Made by a program: the position numbers and the translations under genes. The notes beneath the pieces were generated by a model. The model saw only the letters and a program-made list of their open reading frames with translations, ran no database searches and was not told where the DNA came from. From Pseudomonas sp. LBUM920 (lineage in GTDB: Bacteria; Pseudomonadota; Gammaproteobacteria; Pseudomonadales; Pseudomonadaceae): a stretch of DNA of 64,000 bases. Shown one piece after another: positions 8,251-17,269 of the stretch; position 1 is the stretch's first letter; every line of letters starts with the position of its first letter. The DNA lies in the NCBI RefSeq assembly GCF_003852315.1, contig NZ_CP027762.1, forward strand, positions 3,391,501-3,455,500. The letters are read 5' to 3'.

Positions 8251-8273
8251 GCGCTCTACGGAGCGCCTTTCTT
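8251..8273 (+). terminator. Terminator after the hydrolase-kinase operon
   Basis: Stem GCGCTC-tac-GGAGCGC followed by CTTTCTT, about 25 nt after the kinase stop codon. Confidence 0.65.
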
Positions 8274-8295
8274 ATACGTATGCTTTCGCCAGATG

Positions 8296-8320
8296 CAAAA
8301 AGCCCAGCGCGGGGCTGGGC
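8296..8320 (-). terminator. Terminator of the 85-aa minus-strand gene
   Basis: On the minus strand GCCCAGCCCCGCGCTGGGC folds into a strong stem followed by TTTTT, about 12 nt past the stop of the gene at 8332. Confidence 0.85.
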
Positions 8321-8331
8321 ATTGACGGCTG

Positions 8332-8589
8332 TTATGTACGCTTAAAATTGGCAACGATGTCCCCCTTTACCTCGTTGCAACAATCAACTGTCAGGTCGTC
8401 CAGGTGAGGCTGTATTTCCAGGCACTCCATTAGACCAAGCAGTTTCTGGGCGTAATCACGAATGGGCTGCCATTCTTGATGATCGAATAACACCCAGTCG
8501 CCACAACGAAAAGCGTGTTCAGGCCGGTTGCTGCAGAGTTGCCAGAGGTTGTGGAGATTGCTTCCCCAGAGTGTTGTTGCGAATCCCAT
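8332..8589 (-). CDS. Uncharacterised 85-aa protein
   Basis: An 85-residue soluble, acidic, Trp- and Cys-containing protein (NLHNLWQLCSNRPEHAFRCGDWVLFDHQEWQPIRDY...LTVDCCNEVKGDIVANFKRT). AGGAG precedes the ATG with good spacing and a strong terminator follows, so it is very likely a real monocistronic gene. I recognise no family. The WVLFDHQEW segment and conserved-looking cysteines are the only notable features. Confidence 0.6.
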   Translation of the reverse strand: MGFATTLWGSNLHNLWQLCSNRPEHAFRCGDWVLFDHQEWQPIRDYAQKLLGLMECLEIQPHLDDLTVDCCNEVKGDIVANFKRT

Positions 8590-8926
8590 CTTGAAGCTCC
8601 TAAACCCCTACCGCCGCTATCAACATTCGCAGGTCGTCGCCTCTTTGATTGGGCGGCAATTTAGCATTTGCGGCATCGAAGCCGCCCAGGAAGGGTATTT
8701 TCCCAATGCATCGCCGGTGTCGAAACTGATGTATTAGAGGTGGCACCTCTACATTTTTCGGGAAGTAAATTCACTCTCTCGATCATCGATCAACGCTTCA
8801 AAGCATCACATTGTGCACGCAGGTCTCTGTTGGAGATCGAACCACAGCTGCCGTTCCTTCTCTTTTTGCTCTCCGCAAGTCCCCCCGCATCCTGCCGACC
8901 GACAATCACACTCGCATCCTGATCCA
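8590..8926. other. Intergenic, no supported gene
   Basis: About 340 nt between two minus-strand genes. Short open frames exist on both strands, but none has a ribosome-binding site or protein-like composition. The right part is the downstream side of the GNAT gene. I see no tRNA, repeat or strong hairpin. Confidence 0.5.
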
Positions 8927-9466
8927 CTACAACTGGTTACCCACAAACGCATCACGCTCAACTTTATAAAAAAGGTTCTCTTGGGTGCGCCCGGCGACAT
9001 CCTTCGTTGCGGAATGCGACAACCTTCCGCCGATTTTCTCCATGGCCCGTTGTGAGCGAATGTTCTGAGCGCCGATATGGAACCACACAGTGTCGACCCA
9101 GCGAAATGCGTGGTCGAGCATCAGGCGCTTGAGTTCACCATTCGCTGCGCCGCGCCATTTTTCACGGGCTAAAAATGTGTACCCAATCGCAACCTCACGT
9201 TTTTCTTCACTGAAGTCGTAGTAGCGAGAACTGCCTATCAACGCGTTGCTGGCACGGTCGATCACCACCACAACGCTCTGCGACGTCAATGCCTGGTCGA
9301 ACCACTCACGAAATACCGGCGCTTGATAGCGGGTTGGGCTCGGGTGCTGAGCCCAGAGCAACGGATCGGCTGCGACGCGGTACAGGGCTTCGAAATCAGC
9401 GCTGTCCAAAGGGCGTAACTCAAGCGTGTGCCCGACGATGGACGGCGGGATGGGCAGCGATTGCAT
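8927..9466 (-). CDS. GNAT-family N-acetyltransferase (RimJ/RimL-like)
   Basis: A 179-residue member of the RimJ/RimL branch of GNAT acetyltransferases, which transfer acetyl from acetyl-CoA to an amino group. Recognisable are the N-terminal LELRPLDSADFEALYRVAADP, the strand IGSSRYYDF, EVAIGYTFLAREKWRGAANGELKRLMLDHAF (cofactor-binding region, with a degenerate R/Q-x-x-G-x-A loop) and the RSQRAMEKIGG helix near the C-terminus. Length is normal for the family. GGAG lies 8 nt before the ATG. The substrate cannot be inferred. It is a single gene with an AT-rich intergenic region upstream. Confidence 0.9.
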   Translation of the reverse strand: MQSLPIPPSIVGHTLELRPLDSADFEALYRVAADPLLWAQHPSPTRYQAPVFREWFDQALTSQSVVVVIDRASNALIGSSRYYDFSEEKREVAIGYTFLAREKWRGAANGELKRLMLDHAFRWVDTVWFHIGAQNIRSQRAMEKIGGRLSHSATKDVAGRTQENLFYKVERDAFVGNQL

Positions 9467-9600
9467 CGATGTTTCTCCATGAATTCGATGTGGGCGGGTC
9501 GTGACGCGTGGGCCGTTAGCATCGCAATAATCAGCCTGTTTGCACCAGACCGATCAGCAGCCAGGCAAACCTCACTCACGCTTGAACACTCAAAAAACTC

Positions 9601-9626
9601 AAATAGATTTTATACAGAATCTATTT
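9601..9626. promoter_or_regulatory. Perfect 9-bp inverted repeat, putative operator
   Basis: AAATAGATT - 8 nt - AATCTATTT forms a perfect palindrome in an AT-rich stretch between the GNAT gene and the aldo/keto reductase gene. It could be a repressor or LysR-type binding site for either one. Symmetry and AT-richness are the only evidence. Confidence 0.35.
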
Positions 9627-9741
9627 AATAGATGTTTACACTCATGTATCTTCACTCTCGCTTGAGAAATTCCTCAACGAACACGACCCAACCGTCGTGC
9701 TTGACCTACGATTAAAGGCCTGATGAGGCCGAGGTGATGCA

Positions 9742-10737
9742 ATGAGTTTGAAAGACAACATTATCGGGCAACTGGGCTTCGGCACTGCGCCGCTGGGCAA
9801 CATGTTCCGCGCCATTGATGAAGACGAGGCAGCCGCTACCGTCGCCGCCGCCTGGGCTCAAGGCATCCGTTTCTTTGACACCGCGCCGCTGTACGGCGCC
9901 GGGCTGTCCGAGACTCGCCTGGGCAAGGCGTTGGCCCATCACCCTCGGGATGCGTACACCCTTTCCACCAAAGTCGGCCGCCTGGTGTCTGACGAAGTGC
10001 ACGCAAACGCAGGCTCCGGCCCGTTCAGCCAGGGCAACCCGAACAAGATGCTCAGCGACTACTCGGCCGATGCCACTTTGCGTTCCATCGAAAGCAGCCT
10101 GCAGCGTTTGGGCACCGACCGACTGGACATCGTATTCGTCCACGATGTGGCCCAGGACACCCATGGTGATGAGTGGATCGAACACTTCAACATTGCCCGC
10201 AAAGGCGCCTTCAAGGCGCTGTCGCGTCTCAAGGAAGAAGGTGTGATTCAGGCCTGGGGGCTGGGCGTTAACCGCGTTGAGCCTTGCGAACTGCTGCTGG
10301 ATCTGGAGGAGGTTCAGCCCGACGGTTTCCTGCTCGCCGGTCGCTACACGCTGCTGGATCATGAGCAGCCGCTGCAACGCCTGTTCACCAAAGCTCAGGC
10401 CAAAGGCGCCGAGTTTGTCGCGGGCGGCCCTTACAGCTCCGGCGTGCTGGTCGGCGGCAAGCACTTCGAGTACCAACCTGCCTCTGCCGCCATGCTCGAC
10501 AAGGTGGCGAAAATCCACGCGATCGCCCAGCACTACCACGTCGATATCAAGGCAGCAGCGTTGCAATTTGTGCTGGCCAACCCGCTGGTCGCCGCCGTCA
10601 TCCCTGGCGCAAGTCGGCCTTCGCGTATTACCGAAGACACGCAGGCAATCAAGGCCCGCGTCCCGCGCGAATTTTGGCAAGCGCTGAAAGACCAGGGCTT
10701 TATTGCCCCCGATGCGCCTACCCCAAGCAGCCACTGA
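9742..10737 (+). CDS. Aldo/keto reductase (pyridoxal 4-dehydrogenase / aldose dehydrogenase-like)
   Basis: A 331-residue NAD(P)-dependent oxidoreductase of the AKR fold. The catalytic Asp46 and Tyr51 are in FFDTAPLYGAG, the lysine is in LSTKVGR (about 76), and the cofactor-binding end VAAVIPGASRPSRI is at about 288-300. The closest subgroup by pattern is the L-fucose/D-threo-aldose 1-dehydrogenase and pyridoxal 4-dehydrogenase group (TAPLYGAGLSETRLGKAL). It begins an operon with a DUF1330 gene (1-nt gap) and a cysteine hydrolase. The co-occurrence suggests a small catabolic route for a cyclic or aldehydic compound. Its substrate is not determined by sequence alone. Confidence 0.88.
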   Translation: MSLKDNIIGQLGFGTAPLGNMFRAIDEDEAAATVAAAWAQGIRFFDTAPLYGAGLSETRLGKALAHHPRDAYTLSTKVGRLVSDEVHANAGSGPFSQGNPNKMLSDYSADATLRSIESSLQRLGTDRLDIVFVHDVAQDTHGDEWIEHFNIARKGAFKALSRLKEEGVIQAWGLGVNRVEPCELLLDLEEVQPDGFLLAGRYTLLDHEQPLQRLFTKAQAKGAEFVAGGPYSSGVLVGGKHFEYQPASAAMLDKVAKIHAIAQHYHVDIKAAALQFVLANPLVAAVIPGASRPSRITEDTQAIKARVPREFWQALKDQGFIAPDAPTPSSH

Positions 10738-10738
10738 C

Positions 10739-11029
10739 ATGACCGCGTTTATTGTGTTCACCAAAGAACGTACCCACGACCAGTCACAGCTGGACCTGTA
10801 CCAAAGCCAGGTCCGCGATACGTTTGACGGGCACCCCATTGACCTGGTGGTCAAGGGCACGCCGCACGCGCTCGAGGGCGCACAGGCAGAAGGTATGGTA
10901 ATCCTGGCGTTCCCCACCCCCGCGGCGGCGCGCGCCTGGTACGACAGCCCCGCGTATCAGGCGGTCGCTGCACACCGTTTGAAGGGTGCGACCTACAGCG
11001 TCGCCCTGGTTGAAAGCAGCAATGAATAA
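10739..11029 (+). CDS. DUF1330 family protein
   Basis: A 96-residue ferredoxin-like dimeric alpha/beta-barrel protein of the DUF1330 family (MTAFIVFTKERTHD...LAFPTPAAARAWYDSPAYQAVAAHRLKGATYSVALVE). The FP-x4-ArAWYdSpaYQ motif is the family hallmark. Its start ATG lies 1 nt after the aldo/keto reductase stop, so the two are translationally coupled; an in-frame start at 10703 inside the preceding gene is not needed. The biochemical role of the family is unknown. The fold is shared with antibiotic monooxygenases. Confidence 0.9.
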   Translation: MTAFIVFTKERTHDQSQLDLYQSQVRDTFDGHPIDLVVKGTPHALEGAQAEGMVILAFPTPAAARAWYDSPAYQAVAAHRLKGATYSVALVESSNE

Positions 11030-11052
11030 ACCCTATTGATCGGAGAGCGACC

Positions 11053-11658
11053 ATGCACCCGCATAAAACCGCGATTGTGTTGATTGAATACCAGAACGAC
11101 TTCACCACCCCCGGCGGAGTGTTCCATGACGCCGTGAAAGACGTCATGCACACCTCCAACATGCTGGCAAACACCGCCACCACGATTGAGCAGGCACGCA
11201 AGCTGGGCGTGAAGATCATCCACTTACCGATCCAATTTGCCGACGGCTACCCTGAGCTGACCACGCGCTCCTACGGCATCCTCAAGGGCGTGGCCGACGG
11301 CAGCGCCTTTCGCGCCGGCTCCTGGGGCGCCGAGATCAGCGACGCGCTGACGCGCGAAGCCGCCGATATTGTGATTGAAGGCAAACGCGGGCTGGATGCG
11401 TTCGCCACCACCGGCCTGGATTTGGTCCTGCGCAACAATGGCATCCAGAACCTGGTCGTCGCAGGCTTTTTGACCAACTGCTGCGTCGAAGGCACGGTTC
11501 GATCAGGTTACGAGAAAGGCTATGACGTGGTGACCTTGACCGATTGCACCGCGACGTTCAGTGAAGAACAACAGCACGCAGCCGAGCAGTTCACCTTACC
11601 GATGTTTTCGCAAACGCTGCAACACACAGCGTTTCTGCAGGCGCTGAACGCCGAATAA
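11053..11658 (+). CDS. Isochorismatase-superfamily cysteine hydrolase
   Basis: A 201-residue cysteine hydrolase of the isochorismatase/nicotinamidase superfamily, which hydrolyses small amides or vinyl ethers. The expected triad is Asp-Lys-Cys. Lys111 is in EGKRGLDAF and the cysteine in TNCCVEG (Cys143/144), but the N-terminal position normally holding Asp (D-x-QNDF) is Glu12 (LIEYQNDF). The cis-peptide segment VVAGFLTNC is present. Last gene of the AKR operon, with GGAG upstream and a strong bidirectional terminator immediately after. Substrate unknown. Confidence 0.9.
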   Translation: MHPHKTAIVLIEYQNDFTTPGGVFHDAVKDVMHTSNMLANTATTIEQARKLGVKIIHLPIQFADGYPELTTRSYGILKGVADGSAFRAGSWGAEISDALTREAADIVIEGKRGLDAFATTGLDLVLRNNGIQNLVVAGFLTNCCVEGTVRSGYEKGYDVVTLTDCTATFSEEQQHAAEQFTLPMFSQTLQHTAFLQALNAE

Positions 11659-11660
11659 AA

Positions 11661-11694
11661 AAAGGGGCGACTCAGACTGAGTCGCCCCTTTTTT
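11661..11694. terminator. Bidirectional terminator between cysteine hydrolase and tautomerase genes
   Basis: AAAAAGGGGCGACTCAG-A-CTGAGTCGCCCCTTTTTT: a near-perfect 12-bp GC stem flanked by A and T tracts on both sides. It serves the plus-strand operon and the convergent minus-strand tautomerase gene. Confidence 0.95.
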
Positions 11695-11704
11695 AGTGCC
11701 TGGG

Positions 11705-12097
11705 TCACTCGGTCGGCGCGTACTGCATTTCACCGTTACCAAATGACCAGTCTTCGCGCTTCACATCGACCAGGCTGATCCACACGTCTTCCTTGCGCAA
11801 CCCGGTCCTGGCGTGAATGCCTTCGGCGATAAATGTATAAAAGGCCTTTTTCACTTCAATGCTGCGCCCGGCGTTCCACGTTACCTGGATAAACACAATC
11901 CTGGGCGTGTAGGTGATCCCCAGATAACCGGCCGCCGGGTACACCAGTTCATCCTTGGCATGCCGGTTGATGATCTGGAATTTATCGTGCTCAGGCACGT
12001 TGGCAACGCTGGTCATCGCCGCATATACCACCTCACCGATGGTGGTTACGGTGTCGGTGGAGGTGTCGGCGGCGAGGTCAATTCGGACTAAAGGCAT
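11705..12097 (-). CDS. Tautomerase-family protein
   Basis: A 130-residue protein of the 4-oxalocrotonate-tautomerase superfamily (longer 'tautomerase enzyme' type, not the 62-residue form). The start is fixed by biology: MPLVRIDLAADTS leaves the catalytic Pro at position 1 after Met removal, and AAGGA sits 7 nt before this ATG. The frame open to 12169 is rejected. A C-terminal region VWISLVDVKREDWSFGNGEMQY follows. Divergent from the LysR gene at 12215 (117 bp apart) and therefore its likely target. It may act with the AKR operon on the other side of the shared terminator. Confidence 0.88.
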   Translation of the reverse strand: MPLVRIDLAADTSTDTVTTIGEVVYAAMTSVANVPEHDKFQIINRHAKDELVYPAAGYLGITYTPRIVFIQVTWNAGRSIEVKKAFYTFIAEGIHARTGLRKEDVWISLVDVKREDWSFGNGEMQYAPTE

Positions 12098-12214
12098 GAA
12101 CATATCCTTAACAGGGTGAGCGGCCATCCACACCGGCGGCCAGTGGTACCACGCTAGTCGCGACGGCAAGATTCATCAAGCGCATAATTTTCTAAAAGAT
12201 GATGAGTATTTCGC

Positions 12215-13159
12215 ATGCTATTTCAAAACTTGAAGGCCTTCGTCACCGTGGTCGATAGCGCGTCACTGACCAAGGCAGCGCAAACGCTTTGCCTGACGCA
12301 GTCGGCGGTGTCTCGTCGCATTCAGCACTTGGAAGACACCTTGGGCGACGCATTATTCGATCGCTCGACGCGTCCGCCCTCGCCCACTGCCATCGGGCGT
12401 CGCGTCTACGAAAAAGCCGTGGCGCTGCTCAAGGACGCGGAGCACCTGCTGAGTATCCCCCAGGAAAATGCCACGCCCAGCGGGCGCTTCCGTGTGGGGT
12501 TGACGCAGGTCGTCGCGGACGCGGTGGCGCTCGAGGTGGTCACGCGTATGCGCGACCAGCTGCCCGGGCTCGAACTGCAGATCGTCACCCACTGGAGTTC
12601 CGAGCTCGAGCAAAGCCTGCTCCTGGGCGAACTGGATGCAGCCACGCTGATGCTGCCCGCCGCCAATAGCCCACCCGCCTCGCTGAAAGCGCAACTGATC
12701 ACAACACTCGACATTCGGGTGGTACAGAGCAAGCGCACACCGCGGGTGGCCCCGACCGCCACGATCAACGACCTGGCAGCCGTCGAGTGGGTGCTGAACC
12801 CCAAAGGCTGCGGGTATCGCGCGGCATTGGAAGCGGCCATGGGCGGACACGGCCACACGCTCAAACTGGCCTTGGACACCCATGGCGCGGCGATGCAGAT
12901 GCGCATGGTCGCGGCCGGTTTCGGGCTGGGTCTGATTCCGGCAACGCTGTTAACCAGCAGTGCTCACGCAGATGAGCTGACCACCGTCGAGCTGAGTGAT
13001 TTTCAGCTGAAAATGGACGTTTGGCTGGCACACCCGCAGCAACCAGGCAATCTGCGCCAGGCCAACGCATTGCTGGCCCAAGGCATTACCGAGGGTTTGC
13101 GCCAGCGAGACGCAGAGGATGCAGTTCATCGCAAGCCTCACGCTCAAACGCCGCGTTAA
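12215..13159 (+). CDS. LysR-family transcriptional regulator
   Basis: A 314-residue LysR regulator. The N-terminal winged HTH (FQNLKAFVTVVDSASLTKAAQTLCLTQSAVSRRIQHLEDTLGDALFDR) is complete and is followed by a periplasmic-binding-protein-like effector domain (about 90-295, including GFGLGLIPATLL). It is transcribed divergently from the tautomerase gene, so autoregulation and control of the tautomerase are the default expectation. The upstream ribosome-binding site is weak. The C-terminal extension of about 20 residues after the effector fold is unremarkable. Confidence 0.92.
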   Translation: MLFQNLKAFVTVVDSASLTKAAQTLCLTQSAVSRRIQHLEDTLGDALFDRSTRPPSPTAIGRRVYEKAVALLKDAEHLLSIPQENATPSGRFRVGLTQVVADAVALEVVTRMRDQLPGLELQIVTHWSSELEQSLLLGELDAATLMLPAANSPPASLKAQLITTLDIRVVQSKRTPRVAPTATINDLAAVEWVLNPKGCGYRAALEAAMGGHGHTLKLALDTHGAAMQMRMVAAGFGLGLIPATLLTSSAHADELTTVELSDFQLKMDVWLAHPQQPGNLRQANALLAQGITEGLRQRDAEDAVHRKPHAQTPR

Positions 13160-13199
13160 TGCGGCACTTGATCGATGCTCCAATCAGCCCTGTCGGCAC

Positions 13200-15266
13200 T
13201 TAAACCATCGGCGAATGACTGACAACGCGCAGCGCCAGGCCCTCGTAGGCATCCAGCGTGATGGTGAATTCACCCTCGGCAGTGAGGTCGCCCTCAACCC
13301 GTTCATTGATGATGTCCACCACCGGCCCCGGCGCGATATTGGGCAGGTGCAGGGTTTCAGTGATCGCGCTGCCGCCAAAGTTGAGCGCGGTAATCTGCGT
13401 GCCCTTCCCGGCCGGTAACTCGTGGACCATGATCAGCAAGCCGGGATGCTCGACGTCCGGCACCAGAATCTGCCGGCTGGCGGCGATGCCATAGGCACTG
13501 CGCACCGCGAGGATTTTTTGCAGCTGCGAGGCAAACGACTGCGGGTCCTGCAACTGCTGGTTGAGGCTGCCGTACAGAGCTTTCGAGCGCGGCATCTGCC
13601 CCGCCGACAGCTCGGCCTCGGGGTTCAAGTCCACCAGGTCGTAGGCGCCACGGTGCACCCAGCGGGTATCGCCGTCGGCCATCAAATGCGCGACTTCATC
13701 GGCCGCCAACGGCAGTGCGCCAACCAGGTCCCAACCCGACAAGGCAAACACCCCAGGCTGCATGGCGTTGTACATCACCAACAACAAATGGATCTGCCGG
13801 ATCTGCTCGATGTCAGTCGGCGTAATCGCCTCCAGGTCACGAATACCCAGCGCTGCGGTAATGATGCTGGCGGTGGTGCAGGACACGCCGTTGGTGACGA
13901 ATTTGAGGTTATACGGCGCATGTTCGCCGGCCAGTCGTTCGTACATCTGTTCGCGGATATGCTCGCGCAAAATGTTGCCGGGGAAAGTCTGGCCCTGATA
14001 GAGGTAATTGTCGTGGGCGTGCAAGGTCCAGAAATGCACCAGTTCCAGAGTCAGCTCATCATGGTTCTGCAACGCATGAATCAAGGAGCCTGGGTCGATG
14101 CCCTGGCTGTGCATCTCGCGCAGCATCAGGCGCAGAAACTCGGTGTCGCCCATCAGCAACGCATGCTGATACGCCGGGCGGGTGATGAAGTCGTAGGACA
14201 GGTCCGCGCCGCCGTGTGACATGGCGGCGATGTCATCCACCGTGAGGTTAAGCTCCTGAAAGCTGAACCCCCCGGCCTTGCGAATCGCGCCGCCGAGCAA
14301 CTGGTTGCCGGTAATCGACAGCGGATGGCTCTCTGACCAGGCGCCGCCCTCAAGCTTGCGCTCCACCCCCAGAAAGCCGTTGGCATCCAGGCGCAGGATC
14401 TTGGCGCCCATCACGTCAATCGCATGCAGGGCGTCGCCGATGATCATTTGCTGCGCGGCAAACGAAGGGTCCAGCCAGTTCAGCGACGGCTGCCCTTCTT
14501 TGAAGTAATGCAGGTAGACCCAACGGCGCGGCTTGCCATCCACGCCGACCACCACCGGGGTAGCACTCCAGTCGGTTTCCTTCACGCCGGGCTCGAAGAA
14601 AATCACCCGCTGCAACTGGCCGACGATGTAATGCTTGTCGCGTAGCGCATCCACCTGCGCGGGGCTGAGGTTCTGCGCGTCCCGGCCTTCGGCGACGTCG
14701 GGCAACATCGGCCAGTCTTCTTCGCGGATTTCTACCATGTGATAGAGGCCGGGATAGTCCTCATACGCCATCTCGGCCAGGCGGAAATCCGCGCCTTTGC
14801 CGGTGTGGGATGGGATCACGTCGTCGATGATCACCGCGTTGTGCGCAGCGGCCATGCGTGTCAGGGCTTGCAACTGTGCCTCGGTGCCCAGTTGCGGGTC
14901 GATTTCAAAACTGATGCGGTCAAAATTGCCGTCGATGGTCGGTGTATGCCGCGTGCCGGAAAGCCCGCCGGATTTTTTCAGTGGGCCGTTGTGAATGCCC
15001 TGGATGCCGATCTTCGACAACGCGTGCCACAAGCTTTCGTCCCCCAGCGCCTCCAGGACCGTGCCGTTTTCACGGGTCACAATCGAGGCCGGGTACGCGG
15101 TAAACCACACCGACGACAAGGCTGAAGCATCACGCGGCCGGGTATGCGCATACGGCTGCTGCCACAACCGCCCTTGCCCCGAATAGAGCTTGGCGCGCTG
15201 GCGCGCCGCGTGCAGCATCGATTGCTCAACCAGCCAGTTCACATGATCGTTGTCCGCCGCCGTCAT
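13200..15266 (-). CDS. GH13 alpha-amylase-family enzyme, trehalose-synthase-like
   Basis: A 688-residue cytosolic GH13 enzyme. Conserved region I is [11 protein letters not shown], region [14 protein letters not shown] (catalytic nucleophile Asp), region [12 protein letters not shown] (acid/base Glu) and region [10 protein letters not shown] (transition-state Asp). The long B-domain and beta-sandwich C-terminal domain are present. Pseudomonads annotate such genes as trehalose synthase / maltose alpha-D-glucosyltransferase. I see no maltokinase fusion, so it differs from the long TreS-Pep2 form. I chose ATG at 15266 ([15 protein letters not shown], with AGGTAACGGG upstream) over the starts out to 15389, which overlap the LysR end. 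No trehalose or glycogen genes are adjacent. Confidence 0.8.
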   Translation of the reverse strand: MTAADNDHVNWLVEQSMLHAARQRAKLYSGQGRLWQQPYAHTRPRDASALSSVWFTAYPASIVTRENGTVLEALGDESLWHALSKIGIQGIHNGPLKKSGGLSGTRHTPTIDGNFDRISFEIDPQLGTEAQLQALTRMAAAHNAVIIDDVIPSHTGKGADFRLAEMAYEDYPGLYHMVEIREEDWPMLPDVAEGRDAQNLSPAQVDALRDKHYIVGQLQRVIFFEPGVKETDWSATPVVVGVDGKPRRWVYLHYFKEGQPSLNWLDPSFAAQQMIIGDALHAIDVMGAKILRLDANGFLGVERKLEGGAWSESHPLSITGNQLLGGAIRKAGGFSFQELNLTVDDIAAMSHGGADLSYDFITRPAYQHALLMGDTEFLRLMLREMHSQGIDPGSLIHALQNHDELTLELVHFWTLHAHDNYLYQGQTFPGNILREHIREQMYERLAGEHAPYNLKFVTNGVSCTTASIITAALGIRDLEAITPTDIEQIRQIHLLLVMYNAMQPGVFALSGWDLVGALPLAADEVAHLMADGDTRWVHRGAYDLVDLNPEAELSAGQMPRSKALYGSLNQQLQDPQSFASQLQKILAVRSAYGIAASRQILVPDVEHPGLLIMVHELPAGKGTQITALNFGGSAITETLHLPNIAPGPVVDIINERVEGDLTAEGEFTITLDAYEGLALRVVSHSPMV

Positions 15267-15351
15267 AAGCCCGTTACCTGTGTGCGTGAAAAGGTTATTC
15301 GTAAGCATAGGAGCGGCCACGAGGGCGATTCGTTGCATTGATACTGTTGGG

Positions 15352-16239
15352 CTAAGACAGAAACCCGATTCGACGGCTGAGAAAATCAATCAGCACACGC
15401 AGCTTGAGCGGCACCTGGCTGCCGGACGGCCACAACAGGTTGAAGGTGCTGGTCTCCTCGCTATACGGCTCCAGCACCGCACACAACTCACCCGACGCCA
15501 GGTATTCCCTGACCATGAAGTCTGCCGCGTACGTGATCCCCAAGCCTTTGAGCGCAAAACACACGCGGCCCTCCACCGAGTTGCTGATCAGCGTGCGCGG
15601 CAGCTCCAGCTCAGGTTGCTCAGGCTCTCGAATCAGCCAGCGCTGCAGCTTGCCCGTGTCGGGAAAGCGAAAGTGAATGCAGCGGTGTTCAAGCAAATCG
15701 CGGGGCCGTGTTGGCAGACCGTGCCGGGTAAAGTACCCCGGCGAACCGACCGCGAGCATGCGGTAACGGCCCAGGCAACGGGCCGACAAGCCAGAGTCCT
15801 TGGGCATGCCGCTGCGCACCACGGCATCAAAACCTTCGCCGATGATGTCCACCAGGCGATCGGTGAATTCCAGGTCCAGCTGGATATCCGGGTACAGCAA
15901 CTGGAAGTCGGCAAACACCGGCAGAAACGGCTTGCCGATCATCGGCAGGCTTACCCGCAAAGGCCCCTGAGGCAAAGAGGCGGTCTGGCGTAACTCCTCC
16001 CCTGCCGCTTCCAGCTCCTGAATGACCCGCCGACACCGTTGCAGAAAACGTGTGCCCTCAGCCGTCAGCGTCAGGCTGCGAGTACTGCGGTGAAACAGCC
16101 GCACGCCAAGCTTCACTTCCAGCCGCGCAATGCTTTTGCTGACCGCCGAGGCCGAGATACCCAGGTTTCGCCCTGCACCGACGAAACTGCCGACTTCGCC
16201 AGCCTGCACGAACACCGCCATGCCCCCCAAACTGTCCAT
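15352..16239 (-). CDS. LysR-family regulator, divergent from the NAD-epimerase/SDR operon
   Basis: A 295-residue LysR regulator of the CrgA/AaeR-like branch. The winged HTH is [50 protein letters not shown]. The effector domain has the branch-typical [14 protein letters not shown] and [17 protein letters not shown] sits 6 nt before the ATG at 16239, which supports it over 16263. It lies 130 bp from the divergent oxidoreductase operon at 16370, its probable target. The gap contains the T-N11-A-like dyads usual for LysR sites, but I could not single one out. Confidence 0.92.
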   Translation of the reverse strand: MDSLGGMAVFVQAGEVGSFVGAGRNLGISASAVSKSIARLEVKLGVRLFHRSTRSLTLTAEGTRFLQRCRRVIQELEAAGEELRQTASLPQGPLRVSLPMIGKPFLPVFADFQLLYPDIQLDLEFTDRLVDIIGEGFDAVVRSGMPKDSGLSARCLGRYRMLAVGSPGYFTRHGLPTRPRDLLEHRCIHFRFPDTGKLQRWLIREPEQPELELPRTLISNSVEGRVCFALKGLGITYAADFMVREYLASGELCAVLEPYSEETSTFNLLWPSGSQVPLKLRVLIDFLSRRIGFLS

Positions 16240-16369
16240 GAACGTCCTTAATCGTTGAGCCATTCATGACAAAACCGTCACTACTGATCTGACACCTATC
16301 CCACTTATTCCGGCCCCAGGCAACCGCTAGATTGCACGCTGACTTGATCCACCTATCAGCGAGGCATTC

Positions 16370-17269
16370 ATGAGCATATTTCTGACAGGCGCCAATGGGT
16401 ATGTCGGGGGCACCGTCGCCCTGCGACTGATCAACGCCGGCTACGCCATTCGAGGCCTGGTGCGCGATGAAGAAAAAGCGCGCCAGGTGCAGGCATTGGG
16501 CATCGAACCGGTCATCGGCAACCTCGATGACCTGGCACTGCTGGCCAAGGAAGCGCGCGCCGCCGACGGCGTCATTCACACGGCTGACAGCGACCATCTC
16601 GGCGCCGTGCAGACCTTCATCCAGGCGCTGGCAGGCTCGGGCAAACCGTTGCTGCACACCAGCGGCTCCAGCGTGATCGGCGACGATGCCCAGGGTTTAG
16701 CCGTCAACCCTGCCGTATTTGATGAAGACAGCATCTTCGTGGTGGCCGCCTCCAAACAACCGCGCCGCGACATAGAGCTCACAGTGCTCGGCGCCGCCAC
16801 ACAAAACATTCGCGCGGTGGTGATTTGCCCCAGCAGCATTTATGGCACCGGGACCGGCGTGCACACGCAAAGCGTGCAGATTCCCTGGCTGATCACTCAG
16901 GCTCAGGAAAGTGGCGTGGTGCGCGTGGTCGGCACTGGCGTCAATCGCTGGTCCAACGTGCACATCCACGATGTCGCCGAGCTTTACCTGCTGGCCCTGC
17001 AAAACGCCCCGGCCGGCGCGTTCTGCTTCGTCGAAAACGGCGAGGCGTCGTTCCTTGAGATCGGCCAGGCGCTAGCCCGTCGCCTCAAGCTCGAACCGCT
17101 GGGGTTCTGGAGCGTGGAGCAAGCGACCGAGCGCTGGGGCTATTTGCACGCGCACTACACCTTCGGCACCAACAGCCGGGTCACGGCCAAACGCGCACGC
17201 CAGGAGTTGGGCTGGGCGCCCACCCACGCGTCGGTCCTGGAGTGGATTGAACAGGACAGGGTGCTATGA
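16370..17269 (+). CDS. NAD(P)-dependent epimerase/reductase (extended SDR)
   Basis: A 299-residue extended short-chain dehydrogenase. The Rossmann start is FLTGANGYVGGTVALRLI, followed by GLVRDEEKARQ, the HTSGSSVIGDD strand and CPSSIYGTGTGV, where the family's active-site Tyr-x3-Lys pattern is degenerate. It ends KRARQELGWAPTHASVLEWIE, as in NAD-dependent epimerases and NmrA-like reductases. First gene of a three-gene operon whose members overlap by 4 nt each, indicating coupled translation. Likely controlled by the divergent LysR. Substrate unknown. Confidence 0.88.
   Translation: MSIFLTGANGYVGGTVALRLINAGYAIRGLVRDEEKARQVQALGIEPVIGNLDDLALLAKEARAADGVIHTADSDHLGAVQTFIQALAGSGKPLLHTSGSSVIGDDAQGLAVNPAVFDEDSIFVVAASKQPRRDIELTVLGAATQNIRAVVICPSSIYGTGTGVHTQSVQIPWLITQAQESGVVRVVGTGVNRWSNVHIHDVAELYLLALQNAPAGAFCFVENGEASFLEIGQALARRLKLEPLGFWSVEQATERWGYLHAHYTFGTNSRVTAKRARQELGWAPTHASVLEWIEQDRVL

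Noticed and set aside
9712..10917. 401-codon minus-strand open frame opposite the aldo/keto reductase
   Set aside because: Antisense shadow of a GC-rich gene. The plus strand has the catalytic motifs and ribosome-binding site; the shadow peptide has no family resemblance.
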